Below are positions 39,715-48,270 of a stretch of DNA of 55,669 bases, piece after piece. The first letter of the stretch is position 1; each line of letters begins with the position of its first letter. Source of the stretch: Candidatus Bathyarchaeota archaeon (GTDB taxonomy: Archaea > Thermoproteota > Bathyarchaeia > Bathyarchaeales > Bathycorpusculaceae). The position numbers and the translations under genes were made by a program. Below the pieces are notes generated by a model. That model saw only the letters and a list, made by a program, of their open reading frames with translations. It was not told where the DNA came from and did no database searches. The DNA lies in NCBI GenBank assembly GCA_012515445.1, contig JAAYYI010000045.1, positions 1-55,669 on the forward strand. The letters run 5' to 3'.

Positions 39715-41061
39715 TCAGGATATAAGCTGATCAGCTGTTTGCCCTATCTTCTTGGTAGGCTTCAGCAACTTGGGACGCTGACGAGTAACTTGCTCGACGA
39801 GGTGCCAGAATTCGTCCATCGTATATCCTTTTAGCAGTTCCTTCATGAGCTTCTTAACCTGATAATAGGTCATCTGCGCTTCACCCTTGTCAAGACTCTC
39901 CTGTGGACCTTTTATGCGGCGGAAGAGCTCATCCATCTGCCTCGGGGACGCACGGATACCTGCTTTCTCAAGCAGTTTCTGGATAAGCGTTTGCCCTGTG
40001 TTTCTGCCGATGAATATCATTGTTTCTCTCCCGACGATTTCTGGTGGGAAAGGCTCAAACACGAGCGGCTGTGACATCATTTCTTCCACTTCTTCTTCGA
40101 CCTCGTGTGTGAAGATGTTTTCGCCGATGATTGGTTTATGGAACTGGATAGGCATAGCAAACGCTTTCTCTGCGGACTGGGCGATTCGGTAGATCTTTCC
40201 CATATCGATGCCTGTGTCGATGTTGTAGAGTAGTTCTGCTGAGGTCACAACTTCCTCGAATGGCGCGATGCCTGCGCGTTCGCCGAATCCTGCTATGCAT
40301 GTGTGCAGGTAGCTTACGCCTTCCTCCATTGCGGATAGGGTGTTTGCGGAGGCTAAGCCGAAGTCGTTATGGCAGTGAATTGATAGGGGGACCTTCTTTT
40401 TTGTTGCTTCGCTTAAGCCGTCGCGTACATGGGATATTAGATAACGCATTGATAGCGGTCTCATGAAGCCGACGCTGTCAGCGATAACGATGCGGGCGGC
40501 GCCTGCACCTGCGGCTGCTTCGAAGACTTGAATGATATCCTCAAGCGGGGTTCTTGTGCCATCCATTAAGTTGAAGTTGACGGTTAAACCATGCTTCTTA
40601 GCGTAATCTATCGCGTCTACTACGCGCTGCATTCCCTGCTCTTTATTTAATTTCAGTTTATACTGTAGGTTTAAACCGTTAATCGGTGATTCGACAACAA
40701 TCTCTTTTATGCCGCATTCGATACAGGCGTTAATGCTGTTTTTTGTCGCCTCACAGGATGCAACGAGTTTGGAGTGGGTGAAACTCTCGTTTACGATACG
40801 CTTTACTGTGCGTTTTTCCTCTTCTGAGAGCGCGGGAAAGCCAACGTTGATGACTTCTACGCCGGATTCATCCATGAGTTTGGCTAATCTAACCTGCTCA
40901 ACATAGGTTAGGTAAACCGTCGGTGCCTTTATGCCTTCACGGAAGGTCTCATCCCAGATATAGACGCGATCTGGCAGTTTAGGCGGCAGGTTCTTTCTTA
41001 GACGGTTATAATTCGCTATTAGCCCCTGCGCTTCTAGTTTCTTGAATATGGTCTTTCTCAT
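39715..41061 (-). CDS. Isopropylmalate/homocitrate synthase-family (DRE-TIM) enzyme
   Basis: The protein has 448 residues. The DRE-TIM metallolyase barrel starts with IWDETFREGIKAPTVYLT near residues 34-51, a variant of the usual D-T-LRDG motif that keeps the Asp and Arg. The metal-binding LSIHCHNDFGLASANTLSAM is near residues 211-230 and CIAGFGERAGIAPFEEVV follows. These enzymes condense acetyl-CoA with a keto acid. The C-terminal 110 residues do not look like the LeuA allosteric domain, so feedback control by leucine is not expected. A citramalate, homocitrate or other synthase role remains open. It has its own TATA box at 41118-41126. Confidence 0.85.
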   Translation of the reverse strand: MRKTIFKKLEAQGLIANYNRLRKNLPPKLPDRVYIWDETFREGIKAPTVYLTYVEQVRLAKLMDESGVEVINVGFPALSEEEKRTVKRIVNESFTHSKLVASCEATKNSINACIECGIKEIVVESPINGLNLQYKLKLNKEQGMQRVVDAIDYAKKHGLTVNFNLMDGTRTPLEDIIQVFEAAAGAGAARIVIADSVGFMRPLSMRYLISHVRDGLSEATKKKVPLSIHCHNDFGLASANTLSAMEEGVSYLHTCIAGFGERAGIAPFEEVVTSAELLYNIDTGIDMGKIYRIAQSAEKAFAMPIQFHKPIIGENIFTHEVEEEVEEMMSQPLVFEPFPPEIVGRETMIFIGRNTGQTLIQKLLEKAGIRASPRQMDELFRRIKGPQESLDKGEAQMTYYQVKKLMKELLKGYTMDEFWHLVEQVTRQRPKLLKPTKKIGQTADQLIS

Positions 41062-41117
41062 TTAGACACATTCCACATCAATGTGAGCAAATAAGTTATG
41101 TTTAATTTGCAACACCC

Positions 41118-41126
41118 TATATAAAA
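41118..41126 (-). promoter_or_regulatory. TATA box for the synthase gene
   Basis: On the minus strand TTTTATATA lies about 57 bases before the ATG at 41061. It predicts a leader of about 30 bases. The other half of the 41062-41256 gap serves the plus-strand coiled-coil gene. Confidence 0.6.
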
Positions 41127-41256
41127 CTGCATCTGTAAGATTTGGACATTATATTCCTCATAGGAATTTTTCTTATGTATTATATTATTTAGCGATCAAT
41201 ACAAAAGTCTTAAGTGTAAAAACCGCCACTCTACCTAGCGCTGGGGATATATACAT

Positions 41257-41481
41257 ATGAGCAGTAACCTGAAAGCCACAATCGAGAGGATTAAAAGTTT
41301 AGAAGCTGAAAAGAAGAGCCTCGAACTTGAACTTGAATCGCTTAAGAAAATGGTTGACGCTAAGGCGGCGACACTTGAAGGCGAAGTTGGCGCATTGCGT
41401 GACGAAGTTAAAACGTTGAAGGTTCTTGTTGAGCCAATGGAGATTGCTCATAAACAGCCTGACCTAAATAAAGTAGCCTAA
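41257..41481 (+). CDS. Small coiled-coil protein
   Basis: The protein has 74 residues. Residues about 5-58 (ATIERIKSLEAEKKSLELEL and the two following heptads) form one continuous coiled coil with Leu/Ile/Val at a and d positions. A short tail ends DLNKVA. There is no other domain. It should dimerise or attach to a partner's coil; the larger coiled-coil protein encoded at 41585-42442 on the opposite strand is a candidate. GGGGAT lies 9 bases before the ATG. Confidence 0.72.
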   Translation: MSSNLKATIERIKSLEAEKKSLELELESLKKMVDAKAATLEGEVGALRDEVKTLKVLVEPMEIAHKQPDLNKVA

Positions 41482-41584
41482 CAATATCACTTTACGCACG
41501 CTTTTCTGTTTACTAAATAGAAAGATGAAGGGTACGCTGCCTCTGCTATTCTGCAGGGGTCATGGAGAAGTTCTCACTTGTTGC

Positions 41585-42442
41585 TTAAGCGGAAGGCGCC
41601 GGCTGAGGCGTCCGCTGCGTCAACGCGTTTATTGCCTGTACCAAAGCGTTACAGGCTGACTGCCGCGCTTGAGTTGACGTATCCGTTTCAAGCTTCTCCA
41701 GCTGCTTATGCAATCGGTCGGAAATATCGAATAGTTCCTGTTTCTGTTTCTGGTAGTTATCGTGAAGTTTATCTTGTTCAGCATTAAAGCTCTGAATTGT
41801 AACTTCCAGTTTGTTTTTGGCTGCTGCTAGGTCCCTTTTGGTCTGTGCAAGCTTCTCTGTCGCTTCCCTTTTTTCTTTGAATTTGAAAAAACCAATTTTA
41901 ATGTCTTGCTGCGCTGCCAAAGTTTCTTCATACTCGCGAACGCTATTACTTAGTTGCTGCAATTCAGCGTTACGTTTGTTACTGAGTTCACGTGTTTGTT
42001 CAGCGTATTCTTTGTCGGTGTCAGCGATTTTATGGTTGTTTTCCTCGAGGGCTTTTGCTTCCTGAGTTAACGTTGATTCAGCAAGTCTGTTTTCGGCAAG
42101 CGCTGCTTCCACATCCGCAAAGGCTTGGTCTCGTTCCTTCTCGAACTGCTCGTCGGTTTTTATTACTGTGCTTGATTCGTATTCAGAAATAGTCTGTCTG
42201 AGGTTTATCAGCCAATCGTCGAAGTATTGACTGAATGGTGAGAGCGCAAAAATTTGGTCACCCAGCCTCTTAACACCTGCAAGCGTCCGCTCTGTAATTT
42301 CCTTCGCGGAGACTTCTGTTGTTTCCTCCTTAAACTGCTTGGCGGCTTGCTTCTGCTTTTTCTCTTTAGACTTCTTTTCGCGAGTGCTCTTAGAAACTTG
42401 CCTGCCGGTGCTCTTTTGGCCTGGTTGTTGTCTATAAGTCAT
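41585..42442 (-). CDS. Long coiled-coil protein with Lys-rich N-terminus
   Basis: The 285-residue protein starts with a basic, disordered segment (residues 1-45, rich in Lys, Ser and Gln), then a helical section with TERTLAGVKRLGDQIFALSP and FDDWLINLRQTISEY, and a coiled coil from about residue 100 to 265. The end is APSA with Pro-Gln. No signal or membrane span. The form is that of a cytoplasmic scaffold or nucleic-acid-associated protein. No family is recognised. It converges with the small coiled-coil gene, with 103 bases between the stops. Confidence 0.68.
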   Translation of the reverse strand: MTYRQQPGQKSTGRQVSKSTREKKSKEKKQKQAAKQFKEETTEVSAKEITERTLAGVKRLGDQIFALSPFSQYFDDWLINLRQTISEYESSTVIKTDEQFEKERDQAFADVEAALAENRLAESTLTQEAKALEENNHKIADTDKEYAEQTRELSNKRNAELQQLSNSVREYEETLAAQQDIKIGFFKFKEKREATEKLAQTKRDLAAAKNKLEVTIQSFNAEQDKLHDNYQKQKQELFDISDRLHKQLEKLETDTSTQARQSACNALVQAINALTQRTPQPAPSA

Positions 42443-42518
42443 AATAATCCCTGTGGTAGTAGGAGATATTTAAAGGATGGCACAATTCGAGGCCATCACT
42501 TTTTTGCGGGTTATGCGT

Positions 42519-43475
42519 TTAGGCGTTTTTTCTTTCGCGTCTAGTCTTTTTAGATCGCTCTGCTGGCTTGAATTCTCCGTTGCCTGCACCACCGGTTTTG
42601 CGTCGTTTAATCAGCAGCACCGCTACAACCGTGACGACTGCTATGGCTGCAACTATTGCTGCATAGAGGGCGGTTTGGTCGGTTCCTGTTGCTTGGCTAC
42701 CGGAAGAGGTAGAAGTAGATGTTTGGCCTGGGACAGGCGTGGGGTTGCTGCTGACTACAGGTATGTTTCCGTCGGTCTGGATTGGCGACTCAACTTGTAT
42801 TAGTAGCCTGTAGGAAGCGATTTTATGGCTTGAGTCAACGATTGTCTGGTTAAGATCCCAGCATGGAACCTTAACAGTCGTTGTTGCTCCAGCCGCGAGT
42901 GTGCTCACAGGATTAATGTAGCCTGAGCCAACTGGTAGTCCCTCTGAGTTATAGAATGTAGCGACAACCGCTATGCCCTTAGCTGTTTGGGTTCCAGTGT
43001 TTTTGAGTTCTGCGGTAACCCAGTACTCGCCTGTTGCTGTTGGAGATGCCGCTGAACTAACAACCACTACTTCTTGGTACTTGTACTGGCTGGTTTCTGG
43101 GGCAGTGTAGACTGAGAGTGAAATGTCTGATTTTGTTAATCCTGCCCATGAAGCACCTGAGTTTTGCTGGTAGAATTCCATGTAGAAGGGGGCTTTTTGC
43201 CCTGGAAGCAGATAGTACCCCCAGACGATGCAACCTCCTGAAGCGGTTGTGGTGTCAGTGGTTATTGAACCTGTAAGGCTGACGTTTGCTATTACGCTTG
43301 AGCCTACGTTTTGTACTTCGCCGATGACGACTAGGTAGCCGAGTGAATCTTCATAGAATGTGTAGTTATCAAGTATAGCTACGTCTGCGGTGCTACCGGA
43401 CGTGTTAGGTGCAAAAGTTAGTGCGATTGATGAAGTTACGAGCAGGATTAGCAGGCAAGTTAGGGTTTTCTTCAT
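42519..43475 (-). CDS. Surface-anchored FxLYD-type protein
   Basis: The protein has 318 residues: a signal peptide (1-23, KTLTCLLILLVTSSIALTFA), an FxLYD-like beta domain (about 35-110, YLVVIGEVQNVGSSVIANVS), a second related domain (about 135-230, EYWVTAELKNTGTQTAKGIA), a Ser/Thr/Pro-rich linker, a membrane helix (about 270-292) and a basic cytoplasmic tail. Such proteins are held on the outside of archaeal cells, often with glycosylated linkers. The binding partner is unknown. It is divergent from a winged-helix regulator gene that starts 119 bases away. Confidence 0.8.
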   Translation of the reverse strand: MKKTLTCLLILLVTSSIALTFAPNTSGSTADVAILDNYTFYEDSLGYLVVIGEVQNVGSSVIANVSLTGSITTDTTTASGGCIVWGYYLLPGQKAPFYMEFYQQNSGASWAGLTKSDISLSVYTAPETSQYKYQEVVVVSSAASPTATGEYWVTAELKNTGTQTAKGIAVVATFYNSEGLPVGSGYINPVSTLAAGATTTVKVPCWDLNQTIVDSSHKIASYRLLIQVESPIQTDGNIPVVSSNPTPVPGQTSTSTSSGSQATGTDQTALYAAIVAAIAVVTVVAVLLIKRRKTGGAGNGEFKPAERSKKTRRERKNA

Positions 43476-43594
43476 ACTATGGTGCCTTCTAGTGTTAATG
43501 CATCAAAAGCCTTGTATGTAGTATAAAATCGTTTTTCCAAATTGGCGCTTACACAATCTAAATACGATAATTTTAAAAGACTAATCTTCCACCT

Positions 43595-44095
43595 TTGAAT
43601 GCAGATGTGCTGCCTTTGAGTGAAAAGTTACGTCCGTATGTAGTTTTTCTTCCGATAGAAAAAAAAGATAAAATACTATCCGCCATTTTCGGTTCAAAAG
43701 CAGGCGTAGATATACTACGGTATTCACTCAAGCAGGGAATATCAAAAAATATCTACCAAAAAGACCTAGTAAATAGACTCAACTACTCAAACAAAACCAT
43801 CATAGAGAACCTCAAATCCATGACCTCACTTGAAGTTCTAAACGAGAGCATGGAGAAAAACGAGAAGGACGGCCGCATCATATGGATCAAAGCCTACCAA
43901 CTCACTAACCTCGGCCGATGGTTTGCGTTACTGCTAGCAGAGGAGCAGGAGTTAACTGCAAGCGAGAAAACCCAGATCCTCCAGGACCTGTTCCGAACAT
44001 ACGTTAAGCAGGTTAAGCATCTAGCAGAAGAGCTAGGAATAAACAAGAAGATGCTTGAGGAAACCTTCAAAGAGGAAATGAAGAGCAACCCATAG
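43595..44095 (+). CDS. Winged-helix transcriptional regulator
   Basis: The 166-residue protein has a winged helix in residues about 25-105: ILSAIFGSKAGVDILRYSLK, then IYQKDLVNRLNYSNKTIIENL as helix-turn-helix, and IIWIKAYQLTNLGRWFALLL as wing and last strand. The remaining 60 residues are a helical dimerisation tail (QILQDLFRTYVKQVKHLAEE). The start is probably the TTG at 43595 on a leaderless transcript, since TTTTAAAA lies about 24 bases upstream and no ribosome binding site is seen; GTG at 43607 is the alternative. It may control the divergent surface protein gene. Confidence 0.8.
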   Translation: MNADVLPLSEKLRPYVVFLPIEKKDKILSAIFGSKAGVDILRYSLKQGISKNIYQKDLVNRLNYSNKTIIENLKSMTSLEVLNESMEKNEKDGRIIWIKAYQLTNLGRWFALLLAEEQELTASEKTQILQDLFRTYVKQVKHLAEELGINKKMLEETFKEEMKSNP

Positions 44096-44661
44096 TTACC
44101 GGGTTTTACTTCTTTTTCCTGTTCCACCATCTCTATGGGGATCAACGATCGTGTGTAGTGGGGAAAGTTTCGGCAGCGATGCGAATATTGTGGAGGCCCT
44201 TTCTTGAACGATCTTCTTTGTGGTAAGTGAGGCGCCTGAATTGCAGATTATATCATTTAGTTCGCTTTTAATTTCATCTATTCGCTGGTTGTATTCTTCG
44301 GGGCTGATCTTTCCATCAAGCTTTAGCCTGTTTACAGCTGTAATCTGTTCCTGGATCGTTTCGAAATCCATGTTTAGCTCTTTGGACTGCTCAATGTCTG
44401 GTTCAGCCAAGTTTTTCTGCACATACCGCAACAACATAGGTACCTGAATCAGTATCGAAATGAATGCCACCCCGAAAACCATCGTATTCATCAAAGTGAC
44501 TCCAGAATCTGAGAGCATGACAGTAACCGTTAAGCTGGTTGCAAGCACAATTGAAACTGCAGAATGACGGTGTAGGGGATTTTTAGCTTCATGGAGATAA
44601 GTGCTGTAATAGACACTATGAGCAGGAATGCTGCAATCACGAGTTCTACGCTAAGCGCCAA
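44096..44661 (-). pseudogene. Na+/H+ antiporter (CPA1) remnant with internal deletion
   Basis: Both ends of a CPA1 antiporter are present without its middle. A TTG at 44661, eight bases after GGAG, encodes MALSVELVIAAFLLIVSITA, then ALISMKLKIPYTVIL, the first membrane helix of the family, and stops after 40 codons. The other frame takes up at once with HSAVSIVLATSLTVTVML (compare GLRGAVSLALALS of intact members), the last helix FGVAFISILIQVPMLLRYV and a charged cytoplasmic tail of about 105 residues. About 300 codons are missing and the frames differ by one. A 150-residue piece from GTG 44548 could still be made. It is 87 bases downstream of the cation exchanger gene. Confidence 0.8.
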
Positions 44662-44748
44662 CTATTTTACTCCAGATGTCTATGCGCTAACCTCTGCGTT
44701 CTTTTATCCTTTATCCAAATCCACGTTAGAAACTTCAAGCAGAAGGGG

Positions 44749-45681
44749 CTACGTCAATGCGGATTGTACCGCGATGAAGACGGCGTAAACCAGGATCAGT
44801 AGCAACCCATCACGCCTATCAAGCGAACCGTCTCTTGAAAGCAGGTAAGTAATCAACGCAGAAACCACCATCACCAATCCAGTGAAAAGCGGCGCAATAA
44901 ACAGTGCAGGCTTAATGGGCTGAATGAGCGCAATAACACCGATAGTCAGCAGGGAGTCTGCCAGCACATTTCCCAATATATTACCTAAACCAAGATTGCA
45001 GTGTAGTTTGTTGCAGCTTCGGATAGCAAACACCATCTCAGGCAGGCAGGTGCCGATCGCTACGATTAAACCGACTAGGAAGAGGGGAAGCCCTAGTGCC
45101 AAGCTTATTTCCTGCGAGTTGTCGGTGATAAGTATCCCGCCTATTAGCAGAAGCGTCAGGGCACCCAGCAGTATTGCGGTATCCCGTATCATATGCCGCC
45201 TACGGGGACGCTCAGTGAATACGGCGCCGTCATGTTTGGCTCTCAGCAGCAGATAAATGTAGACTGCGAAGGCAGCGATTAAGATGGCTCCGTCGATTCG
45301 GGAGATCTCTCCGTCTAAGAAAAGCAGCACCGGTAGCGTTACCGCAATGAACGATCGTCTGATGTTTCGCTTGGTGGCTACGTCAAGGTGTATTGTTCCG
45401 GCGATCAGGGTTACAACACCGATTACCAGTGTAAGGTCAGCTACGTTGGCACCTAGAATGACGCCGTAGCCGAGCGATGAGGTTCCCTGCGCCGCCGCCA
45501 CAACCCCTATGGAGAGCTCCGGTAGAATCGCTATTGCCCCCGCTAAAACGAAACTAACAACGAATTCACTGAGCCTCAGGTACCGCGCGAGGTTCAGAAG
45601 CCGCTTTATAGCTTCATCTGCGGAGACGATAACCAGAGCTAAACCTACGCATAAAAGGGCAACAGAAAGAAAAATATCCAC
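44749..45681 (-). CDS. CaCA-family cation exchanger (Na+/Ca2+ exchanger-like)
   Basis: The protein has 310 residues and about ten membrane helices in two inverted halves. The first alpha repeat reads GAIAILPELSIGVVAAAQGT and GVILGANVADLTLVIG near residues 48-90. The second reads AIGTCLPEMVFAIRSCNK and LGNILGNVLADSLLTIG near 207-250. The paired acidic residues in the two LPE motifs are the ion-binding glutamates. It swaps Ca2+ or another cation for Na+ or H+ across the membrane. A decayed Na+/H+ antiporter lies directly downstream, so this may once have been a two-transporter operon. Confidence 0.88.
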   Translation of the reverse strand: MDIFLSVALLCVGLALVIVSADEAIKRLLNLARYLRLSEFVVSFVLAGAIAILPELSIGVVAAAQGTSSLGYGVILGANVADLTLVIGVVTLIAGTIHLDVATKRNIRRSFIAVTLPVLLFLDGEISRIDGAILIAAFAVYIYLLLRAKHDGAVFTERPRRRHMIRDTAILLGALTLLLIGGILITDNSQEISLALGLPLFLVGLIVAIGTCLPEMVFAIRSCNKLHCNLGLGNILGNVLADSLLTIGVIALIQPIKPALFIAPLFTGLVMVVSALITYLLSRDGSLDRRDGLLLILVYAVFIAVQSALT

Positions 45682-45722
45682 AATTCACAGAAGAACAAGC
45701 CTGAACTTTAACTTTCTTGCCA

Positions 45723-47981
45723 CTACCCGAAGAGGCTTCTCTGCTGCTGCCCCCTCACCGCGTCGTAAACGGATTGAGGTGTGTAGCCGGCGAAGCTCAG
45801 CAGGTTAGCCGCTGACGAATAGAGCAGCATCAGGTACTTTCTTGTATCAGGGTTAGTGCCTTTCTCGATGAGCTGAGACGCTTTTACTCGGAGGTCATAG
45901 CACCTATGGGCGGCGTTGGTGAAGACGAACTCCGTGTGGGTGCCCGCCTGCACTTCGAGGCCGTGCCGCGCGAGTTGCTGGGCAACGATGACTTGGCTTA
46001 CCTGCTGCCGGTAACGGCGGGGCTCCTTGGACATGTGCTTGGAAATCATCAAGTCAGAGAGAGGCACGTCTCCGTCGAGCAGTAGCTGCCGATACGTGCG
46101 CAGGACTTTGATGGCTTCTGGAGTCTGCCTGTAGAGTTCGGCGGTGTTGGCTGCTTCGGCTAGGGTGTTTATCATGTCGGTTTGCGCGTTGTAGATGTAG
46201 CGGGGGGTGTCGCGTTTGCGTACTTCCAGCCCGCGGACCTTGATTTTGCCGCTGTCCATAACGCCGAGGTAACGGTTTAGGACGCTGACGTGGCTGTGCA
46301 GCCGCGAGGGCAGAAACATTATCCACTTGTAGTGCCCCTCAAAATTAATCGGGATACCGATCTCTTCTGTGATGTGGCTGCATAGCTCCTGATAGTCCTC
46401 CAGTGCAGCATCGGGTTTTTTGAGCCACAGCGAATCCACTATGCCATGCACCACCTCAAAGCCCTGCGCTTCTGCCAGATGGGCCGCCTTCAAAAAGTTA
46501 TCGCGTGCAAACGCGCAGACACCGATGTGGCCGTCGACTGTGCCGAATTTCGAGTTGCTGAAACCCAAATAACCAAAGCACGTGACCAGAATCCACTTCA
46601 GTGCGGTCTGGCGCCTGTCATAGATTTGCCGCTGCCGCTTATCCATGGCTTCGTCGCGTAGGCGCTTATACGTTAAGCGTTTAGTTAACGCTAAATCAAC
46701 GGTTTTAGGTACCATGCCAACGCGTTTTTTACATATGTGGTAGCCTAAGTCCGGGATGCGGTTGTCTGAGTCGGGGCAGCATTTGCAGAGCACAGTTTCG
46801 GCGGAGATATTGTACTTCTTCATAAGCGAAGGGTACATTGAGGAGAAATCCAGTTCGCCGATTGAGTCGTGTACGCCGAGTCGGGGTTCAAAGATGAAGC
46901 CGCCGCGGTCGCCCACAAGCAGGTCCTGAGCGGATTTGAAGGCTTCGGGGATTTTCTTGTTGCGGGGCAGTAGCCTGTCGTCTTTGAGTGCCTGATAGAA
47001 CTGGATGGATGACATGCTTGAGCCGATTGAGAAGCGGGCGGCTGTGTGTAGCGGCACGCGGCAGGTGCGGGCGATTTCGATGAAGCCGTCGAAGCCTGAC
47101 TCTTTAACGATGAACGTGTTACTTTCGTCAACATGTATCCGCCCGTAGAGCCGAACGGTGCCTGCGCGGTAAAATGTGTGACCATACGAGAAGTACGTGT
47201 GGCCGACTGAGGTGCTTTTTCGGTTGAAGGATTTTGGGTCGCGGCTCAGTATGAACTGGTCTAATACGTCGTTGGCGGAGGCGCGCTGTATAAGGTATGG
47301 GAAGAGGAAGGAGTCGCCTGAGGATGTGACGATAAAGTCTGGGTCGTATTCGCGTACGGCGTAGACGAGCTGAAGTAGTTTTGTAGCTTCATCCCCGTAG
47401 TCGATGGCGACCGTTTCGTGGTTATTCATTTGCAGGCGGATTTCTGCAATGGGGTCCTCGAAGCCGGGGATCAGTTCCCTCTTTGCGACGCCCACGTCCA
47501 AACGCATTACACGCAGCTCGGGCACCCTATAGTCGATGCTCCTAACATCGTCGAGCAACGTGTACTCCAACCCCGTCTTGGTAGTTTTCACTTCTGCGTA
47601 TGCTAGCGGAAACAGGTCACGGCTGTAAAAGTAGGAGCGGTCACTCTGAACATCGCAGTTATGGACTTCATAGCGCAGGTAATTCCCCATACGAAGGAGC
47701 TCCAGCGCAAGCGACGAAATTTGCCGGCAATCCTTAACGGTTAACTCCAGCACTCGGGATTTCTCGTTATCAGTCGGCTGAACATACTTCTCCACGAAAC
47801 GCAGCGAAGCGATTTTCTGGTTACTGCATAGTTTCGTCAGTAGCAGGTCTAAGTCTTCTTGTTTGGCGGCGGAAACGTAGATGCAGGGGTTAAAACTGTC
47901 AGTGTAGCGTAAGCGCTGGCCAGAGTCAGATATAACCCAGACTGCTACTTTGCCATAGCCCGTGGGATAAGCGTCAAAAAT
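45723..47981 (-). CDS. polB2: PolB2-type family B DNA polymerase, start codon unclear
   Basis: The reading frame runs to at least 47981. From the GTG at 47795 it has 690 residues, with motif A ELDFSSMYPSLM (Asp316), motif B around Lys400 (LKWILVTCFGYLGFSNSKFG), and motif C HGIVDSLW (Asp454) where most polymerases have YGDTDS. The key motif C aspartate is kept. Exonuclease motifs are lost: LDVGV replaces D-x-E and SSGDSFLF replaces NGDNFDF. A Cys cluster lies between motifs A and B. The 62 codons before the GTG encode a typical family B N-terminus (WIFDAYPTGYGKVAVWVIS, FNPCIYVSA), yet no ATG, GTG or TTG precedes them. ATT at 47981 is one candidate start; +1 frameshifting from the upstream gene is another. 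Likely role: damage tolerance, with the two upstream genes. Confidence 0.85.
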   Translation of the reverse strand: MFDAYPTGYGKVAVWVISDSGQRLRYTDSFNPCIYVSAAKQEDLDLLLTKLCSNQKIASLRFVEKYVQPTDNEKSRVLELTVKDCRQISSLALELLRMGNYLRYEVHNCDVQSDRSYFYSRDLFPLAYAEVKTTKTGLEYTLLDDVRSIDYRVPELRVMRLDVGVAKRELIPGFEDPIAEIRLQMNNHETVAIDYGDEATKLLQLVYAVREYDPDFIVTSSGDSFLFPYLIQRASANDVLDQFILSRDPKSFNRKSTSVGHTYFSYGHTFYRAGTVRLYGRIHVDESNTFIVKESGFDGFIEIARTCRVPLHTAARFSIGSSMSSIQFYQALKDDRLLPRNKKIPEAFKSAQDLLVGDRGGFIFEPRLGVHDSIGELDFSSMYPSLMKKYNISAETVLCKCCPDSDNRIPDLGYHICKKRVGMVPKTVDLALTKRLTYKRLRDEAMDKRQRQIYDRRQTALKWILVTCFGYLGFSNSKFGTVDGHIGVCAFARDNFLKAAHLAEAQGFEVVHGIVDSLWLKKPDAALEDYQELCSHITEEIGIPINFEGHYKWIMFLPSRLHSHVSVLNRYLGVMDSGKIKVRGLEVRKRDTPRYIYNAQTDMINTLAEAANTAELYRQTPEAIKVLRTYRQLLLDGDVPLSDLMISKHMSKEPRRYRQQVSQVIVAQQLARHGLEVQAGTHTEFVFTNAAHRCYDLRVKASQLIEKGTNPDTRKYLMLLYSSAANLLSFAGYTPQSVYDAVRGQQQRSLFG

Positions 47982-47994
47982 CCAGCCGCGGCTG

Positions 47995-48270
47995 CTACTG
48001 GGCGGAGGCTGGCTGTTTGGATTTAAGGTCCTCTACTTCCTTACTTAAGCGCTGTATACGGGTCTGCTGGCTAAGCAGAATCGACATCACCATCGGCTCA
48101 AACAGGATGGGTTTGGTGGCGTTGCTTGCGGCGGATGCGTAGCTGCGACATGCGTCCATTAGTGCGTCGAAGGCTTCCCTGTCTTCTCTGCGAAGCGCCT
48201 TAGCGAAGCCGCTCCATCGGCGTATCTCGTCCTCGACTGCCATGCGGTAGGATTCAACTGTTTTACCCAT
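47995..48270 (-). CDS. Small partner protein of the PolB2 operon
   Basis: The 91-residue protein is helical: TVESYRMAVEDEIRRWSGFA, then LRREDREAFDALMDACRSYA, PILFEPMVMSILLSQQTRIQ and a short coiled coil ending KSKQPASAQ. I recall similar small proteins beside PolB-type genes in methanogens and haloarchaea; the molecular role is not known. Its ATG overlaps the RecA-like gene's stop by 8 bases (ATGGGTAA). Its TAG at 47995-47997 is followed, one base out of frame, by the polymerase frame. Overlap on both sides argues that the three proteins are made in a fixed ratio and act as a complex. Confidence 0.82.
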   Translation of the reverse strand: MGKTVESYRMAVEDEIRRWSGFAKALRREDREAFDALMDACRSYASAASNATKPILFEPMVMSILLSQQTRIQRLSKEVEDLKSKQPASAQ

